From Chryseobacterium gleum (GTDB lineage: Bacteria > Bacteroidota > Bacteroidia > Flavobacteriales_D > Crocinitomicaceae), in contig CAMAXI010000014.1 in NCBI GenBank assembly GCA_945862165.1, positions 1 to 59,050 of the forward strand: DNA of 59,050 nt, read 5' to 3'. The position numbers and the translations under genes are program-made. Shown here piece by piece: positions 17,421 to 25,581 of this stretch; positions within the stretch are counted from its first letter, which is position 1, and each line of letters opens with the position of its first letter. Under the pieces are notes generated by a model. It did no database searches, was not told the origin of the DNA, and worked only from the letters and a program-made list of their open reading frames with translations.

Positions 17421-18446
17421 ATGACGACACACAATGAAAATGAATGGTTGAGGTTTCGAAAGGAGTTTAAAAATTCACTTTCCGTAGAATCTTTATTTGC
17501 AGGTATTCGAAGTGGCGAACGTTCCATACTTTCTTCTGCCATCACCTTAATTGAAAGTACGGTTGCCTTGGATCAAGAAAAAGCAAATGCATTGATTCAA
17601 CATTGTATTCCTGTTTCTGGAAATTCAATCCGTATAGGGATTACCGGTGTGCCAGGTGTTGGTAAAAGTACATTTATCGAGCAATTAGGAGTTATGTTAA
17701 TTGCTTCTGGTAAAAAGGTTGCGGTATTGAGTATTGATCCGAGCAGTGAAAGAAGTCATGGCAGTATTTTGGGCGATAAAACCAGAATGACGCAACTTGC
17801 AAGCAGTTCAAATGCTTATATACGTCCAACAGCTTCTGGAAATTCTTTGGGAGGTGTAGCGCAACGTACAAGAGAGTCTATTATTTTATGTGAAGCAGCA
17901 GGATTTGATGTTATATTGATTGAGACGGTTGGTGTTGGACAATCGGAAACAGCGGTGAATGCGTTAACAGATTTCTTTTTATTGTTAATGTTACCGGTTG
18001 CTGGCGACGAATTACAAGGTATTAAACGTGGAATCATGGAATTAGCGGATGCAGTTGTTATAACCAAAGCGGATGAAATGCCTGCTAAATCAAAAATTGC
18101 GGTACAAACCTATCAGAAAGCATTGCATTTATTTCCAGCAAAAGATTCCGGATGGATCCCAAACGTATTATCTTACAGTATGTTTGATTCTGATTCTGTG
18201 AAGCGCGTATGGAACATGATAGAAACCTTTGAATCTCAATTAGTCCAATCGGGATTTTTGGAAGAAAGAAGAAATGAACAATCGGTATATTGGATGAAAG
18301 AATCTGTTAAAGATATGCTTTGGCAACGATTGTTAAGCCAATCTTCCGATTTTATAGAACACATCGAAAAAGAGGTGGTACTGGGTAAAATCAGTCCTTA
18401 TATGGCATCTCAACAGATATTTAACAGATTAATAGAAAAGAAATGA
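17421..18446 (+). CDS. meaB: Methylmalonyl-CoA mutase-associated GTPase MeaB
   Basis: A 341-residue G3E-family GTPase that guards cobalamin loading of methylmalonyl-CoA mutase. Walker A GVPGVGKS is at 76-83. The family motifs IDPSSERSHGSILGDKTRM, RPTASGNSLGG and LIETVGVGQSE, and the base-recognition TKAD, are all present. The mutase subunits are not in the window. The S4 gene overlaps its end by 4 bases (ATGA). Confidence 0.95.
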   Translation: MTTHNENEWLRFRKEFKNSLSVESLFAGIRSGERSILSSAITLIESTVALDQEKANALIQHCIPVSGNSIRIGITGVPGVGKSTFIEQLGVMLIASGKKVAVLSIDPSSERSHGSILGDKTRMTQLASSSNAYIRPTASGNSLGGVAQRTRESIILCEAAGFDVILIETVGVGQSETAVNALTDFFLLLMLPVAGDELQGIKRGIMELADAVVITKADEMPAKSKIAVQTYQKALHLFPAKDSGWIPNVLSYSMFDSDSVKRVWNMIETFESQLVQSGFLEERRNEQSVYWMKESVKDMLWQRLLSQSSDFIEHIEKEVVLGKISPYMASQQIFNRLIEKK

Positions 18447-18655
18447 CGACGCAAGAATTTAAGATTACAGGAGAATATATTGAGCTTATTCAGTTATTAA
18501 AAGCAATTGGATTAGCACAAACAGGTGGTCATGCAAAAATGATTGTAGAAGAAGAAATGGTTTTACGTAACGGTGAATTAGAGACACGAAAACGCGCAAA
18601 ATTAATTGTGGGTGATGTTGTTGAAGTACAAGGTATTAAAGTAAGTTTGATCTAA
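18443..18655 (+). CDS. Small S4-domain RNA-binding protein (YbcJ/YaaA-like)
   Basis: A 70-residue single-domain protein. The S4 pattern is LIQLLKAIGLAQTGGHAKMIVEE, then VLRNGELETRKRAKLIVGDVVEVQG. Stand-alone S4 proteins bind structured RNA. It overlaps meaB by ATGA, indicating translational coupling. It ends 17 bases before the end of the convergent T9SS type B gene. Confidence 0.85.
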   Translation: MTTQEFKITGEYIELIQLLKAIGLAQTGGHAKMIVEEEMVLRNGELETRKRAKLIVGDVVEVQGIKVSLI

Positions 18656-18672
18656 AGAAATTATTGAAATAA

Positions 18673-21600
18673 TTAGCGGATAAGATTCACATGTCCAGTT
18701 TGTCTGTGTTCCTCTCCAAAACTATCTACATAGCGTAGTTTCCAGGTGTATGTTCCGTCTTTACAGGGTAACCCATGTAATGTTCCATCCCAACTTTCTT
18801 GAATATTCAGTAATGAAATAATATTTACTCCCCAACGGTTATAAATGTCTAATTGAAAGTTGGTTATATTTTCTCCTTCTGCTTTAAAACAATCATTCCC
18901 ATTTAATCCATTTGGGGTAAATGTATTTGGGACAAAAACACTGGATTCAAAGATTATATGGACAATACTACTATCCTTACAACTATTTTTATCCGTAAAA
19001 ACAACTTTGTAATCCATCGATTCTTTTGGAGTAGCATTAGGATATTGGCAATCCGCACACGATAGGTAATTACTAGGGGACCATACATAAGTTCCAATAT
19101 TATTACCTTCTGCTTTTAATTTTATTTCTTCTCCCCAATGCACTAAGTATTGATACTCCGTGTTTACCTTTGTTTGCTTAAAAACTTGAATCATAACATA
19201 TGCAGTGTCCACACATTTGAAAGCGTCAATTCCTTTTATTTTGTAGGTAATCGTTTTTTTAGGAGATACCTCCACGAATTCATGATTTTTCAAGTAACGG
19301 ATACTTTCTGGATTTAGCCATACATAGTCAACTCCTCCTTTACACGAAATAACAGCTTTTCCTCCAAAGCAAATACTCGTGTCTTTTTCCGCCGTAATAT
19401 CAGGGATATTTACTTTTACATGGAATTTTTCTTGGTGATTTCCACAAACATTTGTGTAAGATAATGCGTAATCAATATCTGTAAATGGCGAAATTAAAAA
19501 AAGTGTTTTAGATTTTTGAGAAATCCAAATGTTTGGATAAATAGCAATGTATGAGCTGTTTATGAAATTAAGTAGTAAAGAGCTGTGTTGACAAATGGTT
19601 ACAGTATCCTTTTGTACAATTCTAGCGTCTGGTTGTATAACCGTTATTCGTACACTATCTTTTTTGGCGCAATTATCTTGTGTTGTAATAGTTACATAAT
19701 ACGTAATCGAAGAATCTGCTTTACATTGGACCGAAGCAACGTTTGAGTTGTCTAAATACTTGGAAGGAAACCAATTATAGGTGTATCCTCCACTAGCTTG
19801 TAGTTGCAGTGTGGTTCCTCGACAAATTTCTTGGTTTTTAGAAAGTGCACTATTATTTGGATAGACTTTTACAGGAAAGGTTTGAATGGTAGTAAAACAA
19901 CCTGCTTTTGACGTCACTTTAAATTCTTTAGATGTTGCAAGTTTTGTGGTTGAAGTAATTTGTGAAGTTGAATCTGTGACAAACTTTGCGGGGGACCACG
20001 CGTATACGTCTCCTTTTTTTGCTTGAATTTTTACAGCATTGTTAGGACAAATTGCAATTTCTGGTTCAGTGATTTGTGTTGTTCCTCCAATAATTTTAAT
20101 GGAAATACTAGTTGTGTCTGGATCCATACAACCGGTTGAGTCGATTGCAATTAATGTTAAAATAATATTTCCAGTATCACTAAAAATGTAGGTAGGATCG
20201 TTTTCGATGGAGATCACTTTTTTATTCAAAATCCATTGAAATTTATTTGCATTTAAACTCGTATTGTTGAATTTTACAGGAGCATCTACACAAGCAGTAT
20301 TTGAAGAAAAACTAGCAATTGCTTTTGTTTTGTTCAATTCAAATTTAAAGGCGGCTAAATTACAGTTTGAACTATTGTTCGTTGTAGAAACAACGCCAGG
20401 AGTGGTTGTAAAACCGTTTATTTGTGCGCCACATCCACCGCATACAGCATGGTAAATTCCACCTGTTTTACTAAAGCGACTTGTACCACCATCTACGTGA
20501 TTGAAGCTTGTATTTAGTCCGCCTATATAGGAACCATATTTTAGTTTTGTTGCGTCTTTGGATAAGACGCCGAGGTAAAAATTGTCCCCCAAGGTAGTTT
20601 TTTGAAATGCATCATCGGTAATTGGGAAGTTTACTGCAGAGCTAAATTTCGCTTTTGAATTTTCAACGTTTACTTTTCCTCCCCATCCAGAAATGTAGAT
20701 GTCAGCGCATTTAGAAACAGAAAATGCAGTGGGAGAAATTTCAATTTCACCTGTACCCGCACCAATGGTTGTTGACCAAGTTTGTGTTGCAAGATTGTTG
20801 GAGTATTTTGCAATAAATTGGCCAGCATTTGGAATAGCATATTTACCGGGTGTTATAGGGAAATTTCCATTGGTTTGTCCGAAGATATATACCTCATTGT
20901 CGTTATCTAATTGTACAAAGTAAGATTGGTCAAATTCCGGGGTACCTACATATTTTCCACTTAGTATTTGTGGTGTTCCCTTGGAGATTTTTACTATATA
21001 TCCATCTGCGATACCACCGTTGAAGGTAGAGTTAATAGGTAAAGATGTAGATGTAGTTCCACCAGTAATAAACACTTCCCCTGTAGTAGCAGTTTGTATC
21101 GAATTACCAGATTCATCGCCTGAACCTCCAAAATAAGTGGACCAAATTATCGTGGAAAGGTCTGGTGAAAATTTGGTTATTATCGCATCTTGTGTTCCTT
21201 TTAGTTGACTCTGAAAAGCATTTTTTGTCGGGAAATCGTTCGATCTAGTTGTGCTTACTATTAGTATATCATTTTCTTTCGTTAGATTAATATCTCCTCT
21301 GAAATCGTCCCCGTAGTTGTATACCAAATCACCGACATTTAAACCATCAATTTCATTTCCACCTAAATAAGTAGAACCTAATAATTGTGTACCATCTTCA
21401 CTGAATTTTGTGATGATTATATCAGAACCTGGGAAGGTTAATTCTTTGTTGTCGAAAGTACTTCCTCCATTAAAAGTTTTATCGAATGCGTTAGCGGAAG
21501 TGGGGTAGTCTGGAGATCCTGTAGCGCCTAATAAGTATAATTCGTTTTTTGAGTTTACAATAATACTATGTGGCGTTTCATTACTTTTTCCGCCTAGGTA

Positions 21601-22575
21601 AGTAGAATAAAGAAGTTTAGAACCATCGGAATTAAATTTTGAAATAGAAATATCAAAACCTGGAATCGTCATCGTTGCGCCATTGTTAGAATAATAATAT
21701 TCGGTTCCACCATGATAGGTGATGTCAAATGCACCAATGGTAGTTGGGTAACCGATACCAAAGGAGATTCCTCCAGCGTATAGATTCCCTTTTTCGTCGG
21801 GGGTTGCTGTAAATCCCCAGTTATCAGATGTTGCTCCGGTAAACGAAGAGAAAATTAATTCAGGATCGATGATTAAGACTTGGTTTTTGTCATATCCTTT
21901 TGGAAATTCGTAGGAAATATGGTTGTTTTCAAGAATGAATTTTATTGGAACAAAGGTTTTATTACCTTTCGTATCTAGGTTCCAGGCAATTAATTTTTGT
22001 TCAACGATTTCTCCTAAAGAATGCTTGTAATGAAGTTTCCCAGAATTATCGATAGAGATGTTTTCAGCTCCAGAAATTGTATATTTTATTTGTGTAGGAT
22101 CTACTTGGGGTGCAATTTTAAAGGAATATTCCAATTGTTGATTGTGCGCATCGATATACAAATCAATATTTGGATAGAAATTAGAATAGGTGATTTTTTG
22201 AGTAGCATGAATTTTCGAACGCCATTTAGATGTATCTTTTCCGATGAAATAATTGGTGTAATGCGGTGAATTATCGATTGAGTTATGTGTGGAAGGATTA
22301 GCACCAATAAATGTTTGCTGTATAACGTGGTTATGTATGGTAGTATTTTTGTCTGCTGATTTCCGTTTGTTTGTATGTTGATGTTTGTGTGGTGATTCAT
22401 AGAAATGGTACGTAAATCGATTGTTTTCGAAATACATTTTTCCTGCTTGTAAATTTATCTGATACTTTATTTTACTTTCCCATTGTCCTTTGTTTGGGTA
22501 TATCCAAATTTCATTCTCTTGTGCGGATACACAAATCGTAAAGAGAAAAAATAAGGATAGTAGTAAAAACTTCAT
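18673..22575 (-). CDS. Large T9SS type B sorted protein with SBBP and PKD-like repeats
   Basis: 1300 residues. A signal peptide (MKFLLLSLFFLFTICVSAQ) is followed by an N-terminal DUF7948-like region (about 20-230). Beta-propeller-type SBBP repeats come next (about 230-740), each with a YSTYLGG-like core and DYPTSANAFDK-like segments. A PKD-like domain follows (near ASFSSNTACVDAPVKFNN), then several Ig-like gliding-associated modules with paired cysteines. The C-terminus is a T9SS type B (CHU_C) sorting domain: VFVPNTFTPNGLNGND, IYNRWGVNI, W and DGTYTWKLRY. It is likely exported by T9SS and held at the surface. It starts 17 bases after the exonuclease stop, so it may be co-transcribed with it. 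Confidence 0.9.
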   Translation of the reverse strand: MKFLLLSLFFLFTICVSAQENEIWIYPNKGQWESKIKYQINLQAGKMYFENNRFTYHFYESPHKHQHTNKRKSADKNTTIHNHVIQQTFIGANPSTHNSIDNSPHYTNYFIGKDTSKWRSKIHATQKITYSNFYPNIDLYIDAHNQQLEYSFKIAPQVDPTQIKYTISGAENISIDNSGKLHYKHSLGEIVEQKLIAWNLDTKGNKTFVPIKFILENNHISYEFPKGYDKNQVLIIDPELIFSSFTGATSDNWGFTATPDEKGNLYAGGISFGIGYPTTIGAFDITYHGGTEYYYSNNGATMTIPGFDISISKFNSDGSKLLYSTYLGGKSNETPHSIIVNSKNELYLLGATGSPDYPTSANAFDKTFNGGSTFDNKELTFPGSDIIITKFSEDGTQLLGSTYLGGNEIDGLNVGDLVYNYGDDFRGDINLTKENDILIVSTTRSNDFPTKNAFQSQLKGTQDAIITKFSPDLSTIIWSTYFGGSGDESGNSIQTATTGEVFITGGTTSTSLPINSTFNGGIADGYIVKISKGTPQILSGKYVGTPEFDQSYFVQLDNDNEVYIFGQTNGNFPITPGKYAIPNAGQFIAKYSNNLATQTWSTTIGAGTGEIEISPTAFSVSKCADIYISGWGGKVNVENSKAKFSSAVNFPITDDAFQKTTLGDNFYLGVLSKDATKLKYGSYIGGLNTSFNHVDGGTSRFSKTGGIYHAVCGGCGAQINGFTTTPGVVSTTNNSSNCNLAAFKFELNKTKAIASFSSNTACVDAPVKFNNTSLNANKFQWILNKKVISIENDPTYIFSDTGNIILTLIAIDSTGCMDPDTTSISIKIIGGTTQITEPEIAICPNNAVKIQAKKGDVYAWSPAKFVTDSTSQITSTTKLATSKEFKVTSKAGCFTTIQTFPVKVYPNNSALSKNQEICRGTTLQLQASGGYTYNWFPSKYLDNSNVASVQCKADSSITYYVTITTQDNCAKKDSVRITVIQPDARIVQKDTVTICQHSSLLLNFINSSYIAIYPNIWISQKSKTLFLISPFTDIDYALSYTNVCGNHQEKFHVKVNIPDITAEKDTSICFGGKAVISCKGGVDYVWLNPESIRYLKNHEFVEVSPKKTITYKIKGIDAFKCVDTAYVMIQVFKQTKVNTEYQYLVHWGEEIKLKAEGNNIGTYVWSPSNYLSCADCQYPNATPKESMDYKVVFTDKNSCKDSSIVHIIFESSVFVPNTFTPNGLNGNDCFKAEGENITNFQLDIYNRWGVNIISLLNIQESWDGTLHGLPCKDGTYTWKLRYVDSFGEEHRQTGHVNLIR

Positions 22576-22592
22576 GGTAATAAACTAGTAAA

Positions 22593-23435
22593 CTAATTTA
22601 TTGTTTTTTTTGGAATCGTGTTGTACTTTGGGGTGTGTTTAATGATTAATTTTTTGTGTAAGTCTTTCGCTACGTATTCGGTTTGTGTCACATGGAAGTC
22701 GATACGCGTAATTTCGGTACGCATAACGAGTGCTTTTTTTGATTTAGGTGTTTCGAGATGTACTTCTACTTGTTTGCGGATTTTCTTACTTTTTCCAATG
22801 AAAATGATTTGGTTAAACTCATTGTAAAATACATATAAACCTATTTTGTTAGGGATTTCAGATACAGCTTCGTAGTCTAATTTTGGATTTAGTGTATCTG
22901 GTGTTAGGTTGGAAGTAATTTGCGCAAGCAGTAAGTCTTTGTTGGTTTTGTACAAAAGTTGAAAAAGGATAGTCGTTGCGTATGCATCTCCACCAGCACG
23001 GTGCCTACCTTTGATTTCGATACCTAGTGCTCTTGTTATTTTTCCTAATCCATAGGATTCATAACCAGGAATAACCAAGCGAGAAGCTTTTACGGTACAC
23101 ATATTTGGTCGGGAGAAAGACTTCCCGAGCATTCTAAATTCGGCACGTATCATTCCGTAATCAAACCCAACATTGTGCGCAACAAATATACATCCTTCTG
23201 AAAATTCTTCGATGGTTTGTGCTACCTCTTCAAATACAGGTGCATTTGCAACCATTCGATCGGTAATTCCTGTTAGATTTACGATAAAAGGAGGGATGGA
23301 AGTTTCCGGATTTATAAGTGTTACAAATTCATCGATTATTTGTTCACCATCGCATTTGTACATCGCTATTTCAGTGATTTTACTGTTTTGCGGATTACCA
23401 CCGGTGGTTTCGATATCGACGATTACAAAATGCAT
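22593..23435 (-). CDS. DEDDh 3'-5' exonuclease with C-terminal GIY-YIG-like domain
   Basis: A 280-residue fusion. The N-terminal DnaQ-like exonuclease shows the DEDDh residues: DIETTG (7-12), LTGITDRMV, HNVGFDYGMI and HRAGGDAYAT. The C-terminal third resembles the UvrC/Cho GIY-YIG nuclease, but with GLYVFY and IFIGKSKKIRKQ in place of strict GIY and YIG. DnaQ-UvrC-type fusions are linked to DNA repair. The start is taken at MHFVIVDIETTG (23435) because the family begins there and a TACTTTTG element lies just upstream; an in-frame ATG six codons earlier exists. Confidence 0.88.
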   Translation of the reverse strand: MHFVIVDIETTGGNPQNSKITEIAMYKCDGEQIIDEFVTLINPETSIPPFIVNLTGITDRMVANAPVFEEVAQTIEEFSEGCIFVAHNVGFDYGMIRAEFRMLGKSFSRPNMCTVKASRLVIPGYESYGLGKITRALGIEIKGRHRAGGDAYATTILFQLLYKTNKDLLLAQITSNLTPDTLNPKLDYEAVSEIPNKIGLYVFYNEFNQIIFIGKSKKIRKQVEVHLETPKSKKALVMRTEITRIDFHVTQTEYVAKDLHKKLIIKHTPKYNTIPKKTIN

Positions 23436-23440
23436 GGAAA

Positions 23441-23448
23441 CAAAAGTA
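23441..23448 (-). promoter_or_regulatory. -7 element directly before the exonuclease start
   Basis: On the minus strand TACTTTTG ends 5 bases before the ATG at 23435, so a transcript from it would be essentially leaderless. No TTG occurs at the usual spacing, which lowers confidence. Confidence 0.45.
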
Positions 23449-23490
23449 AACAAATTATTCCAAGTCTGTTTTTTCTGTGATTTTTACTCG

Positions 23491-23498
23491 TAAATTTG
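23491..23498 (+). promoter_or_regulatory. -7 element before tatA
   Basis: TAAATTTG, an exact consensus match, 19 bases before the ATG at 23518. It is divergent from the exonuclease element about 45 bases away. The -33 half is unclear. Confidence 0.5.
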
Positions 23499-23517
23499 CA
23501 TCCTAAAAAGATGAAAT

Positions 23518-23886
23518 ATGGTACTTTTCTTAAGTGATGTTGCGGGTTCAGAGATACTATTGATTTTACTTTTTGTATTAATCTTTTTCGGTTCAAAAAG
23601 TATTCCAAATTTAGCGCGTACCTTAGGAAAGACGATTCATCAAATTAAGAATGCTTCCGAAGATTTACAACAAGAGATCAAGCAATCTGGATTAGACATG
23701 AAAAAAGACATGAATTTTTCAGAAGTTTTTAGAGATACTTCCAAAGCAATTACAGATCCAATCGAAGCAAATATCTATGAGATGGATAATGTTATTAATG
23801 CACCATCGAATGTTCAATCCTATGCTGGACCTAAGAAGATAGAGACGGAAGTGAAGCCGGATCAGCAGTTGGAGGGCGAAGCATAA
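23518..23886 (+). CDS. tatA: Twin-arginine translocase subunit TatA/TatE family
   Basis: A 122-residue protein. One membrane helix (about 11-26, EILLILLFVLIFFG) is followed by the FG hinge (FGSKSIPNLARTLGKTIHQI) and an amphipathic helix, then a polar, acidic tail. This is the TatA/E layout; TatA forms the pore for folded Tat substrates. tatB- or tatC-like genes are not adjacent. Confidence 0.88.
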   Translation: MVLFLSDVAGSEILLILLFVLIFFGSKSIPNLARTLGKTIHQIKNASEDLQQEIKQSGLDMKKDMNFSEVFRDTSKAITDPIEANIYEMDNVINAPSNVQSYAGPKKIETEVKPDQQLEGEA

Positions 23887-23951
23887 ATTCAAATCACCCT
23901 TATTTTAGTTTAAAAAAAATGCTTTGAGAATAGTGTTCTATTGTTCTCAAT

Positions 23952-24047
23952 TATCAAATTATTATACTTTTTTGAAAGTTAAATATCAAATTATTATACT
24001 TTTTTGAAATTTAAATATCAAATTATTATGTTTTTTTGATATTTACT
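23952..24047 (+). repeat. Three-copy 32-bp-period array upstream of ATPase gene A
   Basis: Units start at 23952, 23984 and 24016. Units 1 and 2 differ at one base; unit 3 differs from them at a few. Each begins TATCAAATTATTAT and contains inverted arms TCAAA and TTTGA spanning 22 bases (23954-23975 in unit 1). There are no unique spacers. The array ends 23 bases before the -7 element of the ATPase gene. Confidence 0.9.
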
Positions 24048-24069
24048 TAGTGATTCGATAGATTTTTAT

Positions 24070-24077
24070 TACATTTG
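24070..24077 (+). promoter_or_regulatory. -7 element of ATPase gene A
   Basis: TACATTTG, an exact match, 19 bases before the ATG at 24097. No TTG lies at 19 bases, so an activator or the repeat array may contribute. Confidence 0.55.
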
Positions 24078-24096
24078 AATAAGTAATAAAGTGTGT

Positions 24097-25215
24097 ATGA
24101 TAGCAAGAATTGGTCTGGAAGAGATTTCGTCGTATTTATTTCAAGGGAAAGCGATTATGTTGTTTGGTGCGCGCCAAGTAGGGAAGACCTCTTTGATAAA
24201 AAAGGCAATCGAAAACTATCAATTTGTATGGTTGAATGGAGACGAACCAGATACGCAACAATTGTTAGATACCATTACAAGCGATCGTTTGCGAATGATG
24301 GTTGGAGATGCTAAGATTTTGGTCATCGATGAAGCACAAATGATCCATAATATTGGTTTGTTAGTGAAGCGTATGGTAGATTCTTACCCGGAAATTCAAG
24401 TCATTGCTTCAGGAAGTAGTGCGTTTGAATTGGCAGATAAGACCAAAGAGTCGATGGTAGGAAGGAAAGAAGAAATGCGTTTGTTTCCATTGACATTTAA
24501 AGAAATGGTGAATCATACCAGTGTTGTTGAAGAGTTACGTGCTTTGCCACATCGTTTGGTGTATGGATATTACCCAGAAGTTGTGACAAAACCAGGGAAA
24601 GAAGCACGTATCTTGGATGATTTGACGGACGGTTTTTTATACAAGGACATTTTGAACTTAGAAGGAATTAAAAAATCGGCAATTTTGCAACGCTTAGTTT
24701 TTATGTTAGCGTACCGTGTTGGTTCTGAAATCAGTTTGACATCCCTAGCAAATGAACTAGGGATAAGTAGATTGACCATCGAAAAATACATAGATGTGCT
24801 TGAGAAAAACTTTTTGATTTTCAGTTTGAAAGCCTATAGTAATAATCAAGATAATGAATTAAAAAAGGCGCGTAAAATCTATTTTTGGGATAATGGCTTG
24901 CGTAATCGTATTATAAAAAATTTCAATCCAATTGAGTTTCGGGATGATGTCGGTAAATTATGGGAGAATTATTTTATTAGTGAGCGAATCAAGAAATTAA
25001 CGTACGATAGAAGAAGGGTAGAGACCTTTTTTTGGCGAAATACCCAGCAGGCAGAAATTGATTATTTAGAAATTGAAAATGATCGTATTGATGCGTATGA
25101 AATGAAATACAATCCGAAGCAGAAAGCGAAGTTTACGAAATCATTTACGGAAAAATATCATCCAGCGAGTACGCAGGTGGTGAATTCGAGTACGTTTTGG
25201 GAGTTGTTGATGTGA
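24097..25215 (+). CDS. AAA_14 ATPase with DUF4143 (winged-helix and PD-(D/E)XK-like) domain, gene A
   Basis: About 372 residues. The N-terminal AAA domain has Walker A GARQVGKTS (24-32), Walker B ILVIDEAQ and a sensor-like ASGSSAF. A winged-helix-like segment follows (SLTSLANELGISRLTIEKYIDVL). The C-terminal DUF4143 part has a nuclease-like pattern, AEIDYLE followed by AYEMKYN (D and E-x-K). The family is abundant in Bacteroidota and has no firm function. The annotated GTG at 24091 is two codons before the ATG chosen here. It ends 1 base before the end of a minus-strand remnant and is convergent with gene B. Confidence 0.88.
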   Translation: MIARIGLEEISSYLFQGKAIMLFGARQVGKTSLIKKAIENYQFVWLNGDEPDTQQLLDTITSDRLRMMVGDAKILVIDEAQMIHNIGLLVKRMVDSYPEIQVIASGSSAFELADKTKESMVGRKEEMRLFPLTFKEMVNHTSVVEELRALPHRLVYGYYPEVVTKPGKEARILDDLTDGFLYKDILNLEGIKKSAILQRLVFMLAYRVGSEISLTSLANELGISRLTIEKYIDVLEKNFLIFSLKAYSNNQDNELKKARKIYFWDNGLRNRIIKNFNPIEFRDDVGKLWENYFISERIKKLTYDRRRVETFFWRNTQQAEIDYLEIENDRIDAYEMKYNPKQKAKFTKSFTEKYHPASTQVVNSSTFWELLM

Positions 25216-25216
25216 G

Positions 25217-25501
25217 TTAATAAATGATCTTAACGTATGGTTTGGGATCATTATTATATACTTTACCTCTAGAATTAATAAAATTTTTCTGTTCACGCAT
25301 ACGTTGCTCATGTGTGCCGAGACCTATTTCGGCACGACGCTTATTTACATCTTCTTCAGTTAAATTCTCTTTTACTTGAATTAAAAATTTTAAATTCCAA
25401 GACCATTGACAGTAATAATCATTTTTACCTGAAGTTCTTGCCCTAAAATCATGGAAATCTGCAAATTGTTTTGCATTTAGGTTTCCTTTTTTTGAGTTTA
25501 A
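25217..25501 (-). pseudogene. Coding remnant without start codon between the two ATPase genes
   Basis: A minus-strand frame is open for 94 codons with a protein-like composition. It includes NAKQFADFHDFRARTSGK, DYYCQWSWNLKFLIQVK and NKRRAEIGLGTHEQRM, ending KPYVKIIY. It is bounded upstream by TAA and has no ATG, GTG or TTG before an internal Met about 64 codons in. I do not recognise the family. A 5'-truncated gene is the simplest reading. It accounts for most of the 366-base gap; the remaining 25502-25581 shows nothing recognisable. Confidence 0.4.
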
Positions 25502-25581
25502 TTATGGTGAAAATAGTTGTTTGTGTTCATAATACTCACGAGTTCGAAAAAGGTTCAATGAAAGTAGAAAAAAAATGTAAA

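Noticed and set aside
23952-24047. CRISPR array
   Set aside because: The 32-bp units are contiguous with no unique spacers, and no cas genes are present; the same holds for 26948-27028 and 5553-5666.
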